Positions 9,901-21,900 of a stretch of DNA of 64,000 nt are shown piece after piece. Both the position numbers and the translations under genes were made by a program. A model generated the notes under the pieces. That model searched no databases, was not told the origin of the DNA, and saw nothing but the letters and a program-made list of their open reading frames with translations. This stretch comes from Psococerastis gibbosa (lineage: Eukaryota; Arthropoda; Insecta; Psocodea; Psocidae), in the NCBI GenBank assembly GCA_963971405.1, contig OZ020491.1, forward strand, positions 7,062,855 to 7,126,854. The letters run 5' to 3'. Numbering within the stretch: position 1 is the stretch's first letter; every line of letters starts with the position of its first letter.

Positions 9901-12900
9901 GGTAGTCCCGAGGAAGGAGGTCAAGAACTAGAAGAATTTGTGTTAGTGAAGGCCAGACATCATTTATCAAAACGTAGAGGAGCATTTCCGCTAATTTAAA
10001 GGACATTATCGATGGCTCTACAATCGATATTTCCTGTATCGAAAAAAAAATCCGATTGTCTCCTAAAGACTAAATCTATATATGTATAAATGAATCCCTA
10101 TATCCCTTGGTCACGCCATCACGCGTGAACGGCTGAACCGATTTCACTATTTTTTGTTGTTGTTGTGTTTGTTATTGTCAGGAGAAGGTTCTTATGACAG
10201 AAAAAATTACGCGGCAAATTAGAAAAATTAAGAATCCTTATTTTTGGAAATAGAAGTTGATAATCATTGGGTTGTTCCGTTGGAGACTTCCATGTCCATA
10301 AGCTAAGTTCAGGGGACTGTTCTAGAGGGGTCACGAGTTGTAGAGTGCCGCTGTGCCGGTACCTGAGTTGCCCCTTATGAATGGGGGTCGTGTGCAACGC
10401 CAGATTTTCATATTATTTTGTTAGGTAACTGCTTGGTTTGGGTTCAACAACTAAATAGGGCCACTACGACCATTCTCACGTGTCATGCGCGGGGCTCGAT
10501 CTGCGTAATGCCAAATGGAACCACGTTAATGCGCCCCCCTGCGCCTGCCACGGGCGGCAGCTCGCCCCTTCGGGGCCGCGAAGCGGTCCCAAGCTCCGCT
10601 CGTTAACTAAACGTGAGGGTTAACCATTTCAGTGTTCAAATTATTGCCGACTTGTAAGGAACGGTCCAAAAAAATATTGACACCGTTCCGGTAACCCCAT
10701 AAAAATAGGAATATTGAAATGGTTTTTCTCAACGAAGTATATTGACGTTCAGCATGGGGAGAACTTTTGCGGCCGAAACGACAACTCCACCCTCCATTAA
10801 ATTAAGTATCGTATACTCCAGATGGAAGATGTGCCCGAAGATGTGCACACCACCGGCACCCGAGACTGGAAGTCAGCGATGGCGTAGTGTAGTGGCAGCG
10901 GCCAAAAATCCTCCCGGGCTGGGTGCGCCTGCTTAATGATAAAAGTTTGCTATGAATTTGTAATCCACATTTTATTTGACTGCATAGATTTATTTTTAAC
11001 CATTATTTTATAGCCAAATGTAAAAACCGCGCACGGGCGTTGTCCTGGGGTGATGTTGATATATTACGTATTATTTAATCTGGAACATATACTGAAATAT
11101 ATTTTTGCAGTTCGGGCTGTCCGGGACGTTTGCTTGGACACGAAAAAGTAAAATAAGTGCCCGACCCTCATCGTGAAAACATCTGCCTAGTTTTAACTAC
11201 ACATCACATACCTTTTCTTCAGATTCCTCTGACTCGCTCGCTGGGGAGCCTTTTCCCGTACTGCTCTCTGTCGCCCGCGCGCCGAAGCATTTCTCATTGG
11301 TGTCCGTCGCTGCGGAGGGGGCGCCTCCTCGTCTGAACTCGACGAGTTCTCCTTACCCTTAGCCTCTTCTTCCTCCTCCTCGTCCTCCGATTCTTCGCTA
11401 TCACTTGGCACTGGCTTGGCCCTCACGTTGGAGGGGGTGACTGCAGGTCTAGGTGCAGACTTGACAGGTTGGGGGGCACTCTTTTTCGCAGGCAGTTTGG
11501 TTTTGAGTCTGCTATCCTCATCGGAACCACTAGACGATGAGCTTGATACGACCTGAACAAATGAATGCCATCAAAATTTAAGAGGAAGCTGGCCATACTT
11601 ATTGGCTACCCCTGGATCACACTCAAAACTTGGTTGGTTTACAAGTGTTTCTCTCAGTTACAAAGATTTGGGCTACTTGGGGACCCCAAAACACATGTTT
11701 ATATATAGCTTTTTCGAAAAAATGACAACTCAAAAATTGTCAATTTCGACTTAATAACACTAAAATATAGTTTAAATAATCTATTTTGAGTTAATATAGT
11801 GTGTATATTTTCCGCGCGAGGGCAGTTGTGTCGTTTTCTATTTGGCGGGAACCGTCGGGTAGCCAAATTCATTATTTCAAAAAACTTTTATTTCAATTTT
11901 GTAAATTCATAGATTTTGAGTTGTGCCCGTTTTCTTCCAAAGTAGGGATATGTAGCTGTAACAGCAACGGAAAAATTGTGCCCTTACGTTTTTAGAGGTA
12001 TTTTTGGCAGTATCAGATTCGGAGTCGGTAGTTGAGGATTCGGTCTCCTTTTCTTTGTTTTTCGGAGCTGCTACAACTCGTCTTGAAGTCGGCCGCCGAA
12101 ATCGGGTCAATGAAGAGTCTGGGTCAGAATCTGTGAACATATATCTAGATATATAAGGGGTCTTCACAGTGTTGTTGTTATCGAGTTAGATGTGCTATCC
12201 AAGTTAACACACAATCGTTAGTGGACCTCGGGAGTGAGTTATCATGCTATATCGATAATCGAAAACAGACTAAACGGGGCAGTAGTCAGACGTTCGTGGC
12301 ACGGGTTTAAAGAAAGTGGCAGAACTCTATTCTAGTCCCACATTTGTTTACATTTTTTGTTCATTTTGGTTATTACAATTTTAAGTATTTACGGTAATTG
12401 CTTGTGATAATAGATTAAGCAAATAAATGTAAATACTACAAAATTTTAAACGCGTGTTTCAAAGCAATCAACAAAAATAAAGATGGCAGCGGTCAAACCT
12501 GAGCTATAATTGCAGCGCAAGCTAAATAGCAGGTTGACCAACTTGGAAGTGCGTTTAGGATAGCACGCTGGTTATCGGTGGGTTAACTTAACTTGATTTA
12601 ACACACTTAACTCGATAACACGAACACTGTGAAGATATTTTTTTTTTTGTGGTATATTTTTTAATTTTTTTATTGAATAGGCTCAACCTTCAAAGTAATT
12701 CCAAAAAGACCATGGCATTACAGAAGCTCTCTATCAAGTAGAGTCCAACCCACGACCATCAGGTTAAGTAGGCAACGCGAACTTGAGTATGTCAAGACTT
12801 TCAACGTTCACGTTGAACTTACGGGAATGGATACTGACATCGAGTGATTCTTGATGCTCACGAGATTGGAAGCGAGCGGCGGAAGATCGTCCGAGGTGGC

Positions 12901-15900
12901 GTGGTGTAGTGGCAGCGGCCAAAAGTCCCCCCGGGCTGGACGCGCCAACCTAAGTCAAGTCAAGTCTTGATGCTCACTCCAAACCCGGAATAGGGTTAAA
13001 TAAGCACTTACAAGATCCAGGCCCTCAATAGGGAGATAGGTCTTCAGAAAGTTATGCCGTGAAGACATACTTATATAGGCTTATATGGGCACATAGAACT
13101 CCTATACCCCAAGTTTAAAAACAACAGCAGTAGGCAAGCAGAAGAAAAACTCACCGTCCGATGACTCATCCGAGGAAGTGTATACTTTGTTTTTGGCAGG
13201 AAGCTGAGGCGTTCGCGTAGACTGGCGACGAACAGTCAACTCGGCGTCGACGGAACTCATAGTTGACGAGTCCATAGTGTCAGACTTAGAAGTCTTGCTC
13301 GACTCAGAGTCGCCCTTGCTCTCTTCCAACAGCGACCTCACCCTGGCTGGCACCAATCTCGGCGTCCTAGGTGCCTCCCTTTTATTGAACTCCGACTGAA
13401 AAGGTGTCGGCGTTTTTCGGCCATCCCGAATGCCAGGTGTTTTTCGCCCACTTGCTAACTGTGGGGTTCTTCTTCCAGCTGCACAATTAGAGTCAAAATT
13501 AGTGGTTGGTACCTTTAGTGCTAGGATTTAATATGACAATAGTCGTATGTTAAACTAACTGCATTAAAAAACTACCCTAAATAGATGGATAAATATTTCG
13601 TGTATTTTCACATTGCTTTGCAAGAGCATTATGTCAATAACTGTGCCCCCTCAAGCCGGAACTAAATATTGTAGTTAAGTTAATGAGATTTTCGACTTTT
13701 TAGTTTGGAAAAATCTGCCAGTTGTGCAGGTTACTGTTAAGAGCAAATCGGACACCCAAACTATCAATTTAAAAAAAAAAAAAAAATCAAAAGTTGTAGA
13801 GTTACAAAAACGTTACGTCCCCTAGAAGAAATACTCCCTTATATTTTGATATATGATATGTGACCGTCACTTACACCTCTTGACCAGTCTTGAAACCCCT
13901 TACCTCCTGACACCTTAAGAGGACATGCTACGTAGAAAATGAGCACCCCAAAATTGGTTGTTTTTATTGACCATTTATTTATTTAATTGACAAGTCATTA
14001 AAGATTTGGCTCATGGAAGTTGTAGAAGACTACTTCATGCATCATATAATAGGAAATATTACATTTTTGGTACCTTAGTTCTTCCATAAATAGCAGAACA
14101 GACAGGACAGGTAAAATTTCGCGTATTCTGGGATTTTTGGAAGAACTACAAAACAGAAAAGTAAAAGTACCCGATTATATGATGCACGACGTAGTCTTCT
14201 ACAACTTACATGAGCCACATTTTTAATAACTGAGTTATTTAAATAAAAAATGAAAAGTATTTAACTTTGGGGTGCCAATTTTCTACGTAGCCTATCCTCA
14301 TAACTGTCCGTTATTTTTTACAAACAATAATTGGGTCAATGGGTGATAAAAACAGGCAAATATCATTTATCAAAATGCTGACGAGCAATTCTTTAAAGAG
14401 AAGTGATATTTTTGAATGCTCTACGCCACGGAGGAGAGGCAATATTCTGTTGTCGCGTATGCGTCTGGGTGACGCCAGGCTCACACACTTATGGCAAACG
14501 ACCCGTCACTGAGTTGCCATGACTGTGACGTCCCATTGACAATGGCGCATGTCCTGCTGAATTGCCCGGTCTACTCTGGTCCCAGAGTGTTTCTGCCACT
14601 TTCTGCTTGGACATGACGAAAGGGGCATACCTCTCGTCCTTGCATCCCTCATCGTCCACTCTGAGGAGAACCTGGGGCTGACAACAGCTCGTAACAAGGG
14701 CAAAACGCCTATTTGTTAAAAAAAACATTTGTGCATCTGAAAGGCCTACCCCGTCCGATTGTCTCTTAACAGATAAGTAGTGTAGTATATACAAAAAGTG
14801 AAAATGTTAGAATGTAATATGGGGCAAAAAATTAAAAATACTTGAAGCTGTTTTTATGGCATCATTAGTAGTGTTTAGCATTTAGGAAGAGAATAGGCTA
14901 CTTGACAATTTTTGAAAGCCTATTTCAATATATTAGATTTATTTTACACACCTTAATATGATTATTTTTTCCCCTAAAAAGCGTTATTTAGTAAGGAAAA
15001 AAAATATTTTTCCCTCATCAATTTAAGGTTGATGGTTAAAAAGCGGGTCACGTGACTGCAAAATGTGACATAATTTGTGACGTGGCGAACTAGCCACCAG
15101 TAGTAGTTAGTAGTACACGCAATGTGACGTCATTTCAAGGTCATCCATGTGTGCCGGCGGTTTAGCTCTTGTAATTCACAGTTAAAAACACCAACATTTA
15201 TTTATCTTAAATATTTATAATTTTTTCATTTAAAAAAAAAACATTGTATTATTATTGTTTATTTTTATTGTTAGCGTTTAAGCTACCTTAAGTAGCAAAT
15301 TTTACATTTTATTGTTAACTGTCAAGTAGCCTATTATTTATTATTAATGGTATAATTAGCTCCTTAATAACACACTCCTGCCAATCAGATTCAAGCAAGC
15401 TTTTGGTCACCAAGCTCAGACGCATACTGACCACCACAAATTATAGCAATATAGGGTGCACACGACTTACATTGTTCTCCTGCCACGCTGCTGTATGAAT
15501 AAGTTTCAACTAGAGTTCTACATGTGAGAGATGGGGCGTTTGCTTCCCTCCCGCAAAACGTATACCTTTTACTCTCTACGTAGCCACTGAAAAACGTTGC
15601 AGGTGGCCCCAGAATTAGTTACATTACTTTAACGGCGCCTTGTCCCTCCCACTGGGTCGGCGGTACGGACCTTCAATTCCCAGGTCTTGAGGGCCTCACT
15701 CTCTTTTGTTTCTAGGGACATCCCTGTAGTCCCGGTGGTATGGCAGCCTCCGCCGAATAGGCACTCATACGTTGTAGCAGGTGCCCATCTTCTCTCCTCT
15801 TCGTGAGGCCCCAAGCTCCGGACTTTTTCGGCGATAGGGGCTACCTGTATCTCCGCTGGATTAACTTCGTTTCTCCTCCTATCCGTCAGCTTATACCCGA

Positions 15901-18900
15901 GGGAGTAGTGCAACATTCGCATATCCACCACAGGCAGCAGTTACTCTTGGTTCTTCCTTAACCTCATACGCCGCCCCGTACGTAATCCCACTACTTGTTT
16001 GCAGATGCGGCTTTTCAGTTTTTTCGGTATTCTCGTGTCCTTCAGCAGCCTGATCGGGGCGTTTATAATACCGGTATTTATTTAATCCACTGGTAAACAA
16101 GATAATTTTATAATGGAAAGTGCTATTCAAAATTTGTTTGTTTACAGTTATAATCCTAGGGTATTTATTTAACCCCGGTATTATAAACGCCTCGATCAGA
16201 CTGCAGGACCCCAACCATATCTCGCCCAGAATTAAAATAAAAATATTTTTTTGCGCGAAGGTCCCATCTCTCCTGAATAGAACACTAGTTTTGCAAAATT
16301 AAGCAATGTATTTAAACAAGCAATGCCATAGCAAGGTTATGTTTAGCAGATGATTCGGGACTTTGTGGAGACCTGCACTAATGGACAATGGACCTTATTC
16401 GTATAGAAATCCAAAATGCCGGCTATACCATAGAAATATATTAAGTGGAATGGCAGGGGCTCCCGTTAACCATAAGCCAACTATCAGAGATAAGTACCAA
16501 TGGAAAAAATATCTAAATGCAGTGCAGCATAGCAGAATGGATACCTGGACCCAGTCAAAAGTCTGTAGTTAGCTTGTGCAGACCCTTCACCCAGTGATAT
16601 TGCTTACTTATCTTGTGCAGGCTCACTAGCCGCTACAGCCCCGCGATCGGCTCTACATGCAACCATATAAAGATGACGTGACATCCCAATTTTTTAATTG
16701 GTTGGGCGCAAGCATTTTCCTATACGAATTAGGTCCATTTTCCAAGTAATGACAGTCTATCACAGCCAAGAATGGTAGCTGAATTCAGCTAAATAGCATT
16801 CTTGGCTTTGATAGGCTATCGCAACTTAACAGATAGCCCAATGGCCGCTTTAACGTACTGACTGGAGCATACAATCACTGTGACATCGTTTTTGTTTCCG
16901 ATTTCTGACTTACACTATTGGTCAAAAAAAGGTTGAAACCAATATTTTTCCCTACAAAGTATTTCACATTATAATTATTGATGTTCTTTTATGGACATAG
17001 TACATGTAGCGTGGTTTATTGAATCTTGCCCTGTTTTAAATATTGGTTTTGTTTCCAAATTAATTTATATCCTCTGTCTGGTAAGATGCTAACCCCGGAC
17101 GTATCATCCAAACAAGTTTTTTAATTAACTACCCAGGCCTATTCTACGGACAATGCTCAGAAATTTGCGGGTCTGTAAATTCATTCATACCAATCGTGGT
17201 AGAAAGAACAAATAAAAATAGTTTTGTGCCAACGGGCAAGCCCAGACATGATTGTCACCGTATTCTAGGTTTCCAAGCCGTTAGTTGCAATAGATCAGAT
17301 AAGGGTTTTATATATTCTTAACCTAGTGGCTCTGGATGAGTTTTGACTTGAGTAATCTCAGGTTCGCGAAGTACGCTCGGTTGGTTGTTATTATTTTTCT
17401 ATGTCGGCGCTAATTTTATTGGTGTTTACTTTTGCTATCCGAAATTAGAGGATACAGAAAAATTGGACTTGGCGGGATTCGAACCCACGGTCTACGCCTA
17501 ACCGGGTCCACAACGCTGACCACAAGCTTCCGCTTAGTGAGCGATCTTTGAGCAGTGCCACTACAAAATAAAATTTTAATAAATAAATAATTAAATAAGT
17601 AAGCCATTTATAGCAAAATGAATGAAATCAGTACGTAAAATAAATGAGATGGCTAATCTAACAATAACAATAATAAGAATAGATCTGTTTTTCTTTCATC
17701 CTCCTATGCCCCCTCCTTTATTACCTTTTTTCCCCTTTCATATTCTATACGATAATTTAATCTATGTATACTGTTTTTAAGTTATGGTTAACATGAAAAA
17801 AGGCTATAGTCTTATTGTTCACCAGTTGTAGTGCAATAAAGTCGGTATTCATTTGTTCATATAATTGCCAATGGGGTAACCCATCGATAATACACAAGAC
17901 AATGAGCTTACTGATGGCCAGCTGCACTTTCCACCACTAATACAATTTCCAAGATTTTTGTTTAAGTTATGTTAGGTACCCTCGATGCTGCCGTATAGTG
18001 CACGGTTTGTTCTAACGAAATGTTCTCTTTTTTTGTTTTGTCAATAATTGAGTTTTTTCCCCCCTAACTGGTTACTCTACCAGCTAGGGGATTATATTAA
18101 TACAAAAAGTAAGTTAAACATAATTACAAATCACGACCATCCCAAAGCTTCCGCTTGTCAGGGGTGGCGTCTTCTTACCTGGTGATGGATGCTGCCCACC
18201 TACCAAACTGTCCAGCCCTGGCAACCGATCCACCACCTGAGAACGAGCTCGCGGAGACTTCCCGATTATACTGGTCAGCGCGTCACCTAATGGCTAACCT
18301 GCCAAGGGTGGGCGTTGGCTAGTAAGTAAGTAGTAAGTCTTCTTACCTAATGTTGCAACTTTTTTATAGACTGTAGGTTAAATAGGTCTTGCCTATTGAG
18401 TTTCTAGTTACCGTCTTTTTACTGTTTTTTTTGCTTTTCCATTTTTTTTCTCCCTTTTCTATAGATTTCGTTTAACAATTTTGGTATTAGTACTTTATTT
18501 TCTCTGTCCTCAAATTTATTGTATGTAATTGGTATCTGTAACCTTTGTTGTTGCCTCGTACCTATATCTAGTTTTTTCCGCTAAATAATAATAATACCAA
18601 TGATAATTTACAATAATATGACAAAATTATATGGAAATAAAATAAATATGTGAGAGTAGCGTAGGGGTTGACATTTTGAATGTAAAATATGTAAAATGTA
18701 ATGTATTATCTACTTTCTATCTACTTCTGTACAAGAAATACGTTTGTAGGGAAAAAATAAACGTAACGTTAACGTAAAGTTTATTTATAGTTCAACCAGT
18801 TTAATCTTTTAAATTGTTTCCACATGGGAACAGTTGAAAAATATATATTAGCTCTCAGTAGTACGTCCAAGTGACACTTAAAAACAAGATGAGATATATC

Positions 18901-21900
18901 TCACCAGACGAATCCTGTAAATTTGTTTGGAGTTTTGCTCTGGTGAAACGAAACGGAGTCGTTGCTGACAATTCGACCAATTTTTTAACTTCTTCATTGA
19001 AAGCATCAAAAGAACATTCTCCTAGACGCTTTTTTACAACGGTATATGGTCGGTACCGCAACTTTTGGATTCCCCCCGATTCACTATCAGGCAATAATAA
19101 ATTTGGACTAGCTAATCCGCGCGACACCAATTCTCGAGTTGATCCCGTTTCACAATAATTAAACAGTATCATAGGGGTATAGGGTCGACGCTCCACCTCC
19201 TTTGGAGTTCTTCTTCCCGAAGCAATTTCAACGATAGGGGTATCGCATCTTCTCATTTTAGGCGTTCTTCGACCACTATCATTATCAGCATGCATTCTAG
19301 CAGGGGTATCGGCTGGGCGTTGTACCTGCTTTGGAGTTCTACCACCCGAATAATGGCCACAGATCGGAGTTTCTCGACCTACACCATCATTCAGTCTTAG
19401 AGGAGCGACATCGCACCGAACCGCATTTGGAGCCCTACTACCCGAATCATTATCACAGATTCGGCTATCGGGTCTATAAGCGTCTTTATGACTTTCGCCT
19501 GTAACAACCGGGTGAGTATGCATGAGTTTGTGGGGTTTCAATGAAGGTGTACAGGTTCGACTTGTAAGTCGTCTCGATTTCCTCATCGTCTTCAGGATTT
19601 GAATCGACGTAGCAGGCAGGAGTTCGAGGCCGAAGTATATAAGGAGATACTCTGCCCAAATTACTGTCATCATCAAATCGGCTAACTAAACCCATAGCGG
19701 TACCCGGCCGACGGTAGAACATAGTGGGACTTCTATTCCCTAATGAATAGTAGGGGGGGGGGGGGGGTAAAAATTACTTGTAGAGGGCTGTGAGGTCATG
19801 CGATCTGCAAGCAGAGGTGCAAAAATGAAGAATATATGCATGCAAAGCCAATGTTCCAAGCAATAATTGTGACAGTTAATCGTTATGGCGGCAATTCCAC
19901 CAACCTCGTTTTTGACCGTGAGCGTGATATTGACGTGGTAGCAGACATTAAAGAGTCTAAAAATGTCTGCTACCACGTCAATATCACGCTCACGGTCAAA
20001 AACGAAGTCGGTGGAATTTGGGCCTATGTACAATTTAGAGCAAATCAGAGTACGCCTACTATGCGTTCTTTACATAAAGTCGATTTTCGCATGAAATAAC
20101 GATCGTATAGCATTCGTACTTAGTAAGAGGAAGACATGGAAAAAACAACGGAAACTGGTTCGAATCCAGTTTCCGTAAATTTTTCTTCTTTTCGCTAAGG
20201 CGGCTATTCCACCGACAAATTTGCTTCACTAATCGATGTGCCGACGTGGTAGCAGACATCATTAATAAGGCTCTATCATATTATAACTTAATTTATAATA
20301 GATAAGTTAAGTATCTACATATTAGTCCCCTTAAAATATGCCAGAGACTTATTAATGATGTCTGCTACCACGTCATGCACATTCACATTGAAAAACGACG
20401 CCGGTGGAATAGCCGCTAATTATTTACCAAGTTAAATAGGTACTATGTACCTTAGATTGTTGTCACATGAGAACATACACGATTGATAGTAGTATAGCCG
20501 TCAAATGTAGTGGAAATTCTCTACATTTTGGCATTTGACATGCGGCCTTCATTAACACCAATTGGCCAAAGTTCTTAAACTCCTTCCTCGGAACTACCAC
20601 ACCAATCGTTCTTTGATCAAATCAAATTCAATCATTGTGGCCAATCTGAGTTAGTACACAATTTTATGTATCAAAATGCTCAGAAAAATGTCTTCTGTTT
20701 GTCTTGATATTTTTGACAGCTCTGCGATTGATATTTCATGATATTGGATTTTTACTCTTATAAGGTTTTATTCTTCCGATTGTCTCTTAAGAACCACCAT
20801 GGTACACCAGCGCTTTGTTGAATAAACAAATAATTAATTTTTAGAACGACCAATCCAACGAAGCAAACTCAACTAGAGGGCCAACAACCGGCGGCAATAG
20901 GACAATAGGATACGGTTCAAAGAAGCAACTGCATCGGCACTAACAGCGCTTTCGCGATGTGTCCTATAAACATTATCTTACAGATAGATAATTAGTATTG
21001 TTAGTGACCGCAGGCTGCTGAGTCCATACAGTACCAAGTATCGTCCCGTTAAAGGTCCTTCAGTCCCGTGTCACGGACGAATCGTATCAGACTTCGGACG
21101 ACCACAGGAACCTGAATCGGCTGCATGCGAGAGCTGGACATTCTGTCAGAAAGTATTACTTACATCATCGACAAAGCCCTTCTGCTCCGGGTTCAATGAG
21201 ACCCAATCTGGCCATGTGTTAATGGAACCTCCCATGCCCAGTCAATAAAGCCTCCACTTTTCATACTTCCCTCCGACTAATTTGAGCATTTGCAAGATCC
21301 TCGCCCAGGTAGCTCTACGCAGTGTTTGGAGGAGGGGTCGCAAACTTTTTTTTTAGCTTCTGACCCGATTCAGATCTGCTAGAAGAGCCACACATCCCAA
21401 ACAACAAAATTGATTCCAATCAACTTCGTAAGAAAAGGCCAGCAGGCTATTTATTAGGTATCTTTAAATACAAATGCACTATTGTCGGCAGCCATCTGGC
21501 TGTGCTACAGGTAGTGGTAGAGGTAGGTAGGTAGGTGTATGTTCATTGCATTAAGTTTTGTGTATAGAACCGGTCATATATAGGGATGAGCCGCTCGCAA
21601 TGAGCCGCATGCGGCTCCCGAGCCTCACGTTGCCGACCCCTGGTTTAGAGAATGATGGCGTTTAGCGAAGCCTTAACCGTTCCACCAGTTATCCCTAGTA
21701 CGGGTTTAACTGAGAGCGGTCACGATGAGGAACCCTTGCATGCCAATTGGTCCGCTTCCTCGTTACCATTTATTCCTTCGTGACCCGGTACCCACACCAG
21801 CCTAAAAATTTTATGCTTCTGCACAGTCTGATACTTCAATTTTCTAATATCCTCGGACTGTTTCTTCTTAACAGGCCTGTAGGTTTGTTGGTGACCATAG

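Noticed and set aside
16363-16572. 69-aa plus-strand ORF
   Set aside because: No motif, no splice context and no second copy; chance ORF cannot be excluded.
18871-19158. 95-aa plus-strand ORF
   Set aside because: Antisense shadow of the GRRTP exon.
19740-20099. ORFs of 87-97 aa on both strands
   Set aside because: Mirror-image ORFs over the P1 palindrome 19887-20024.
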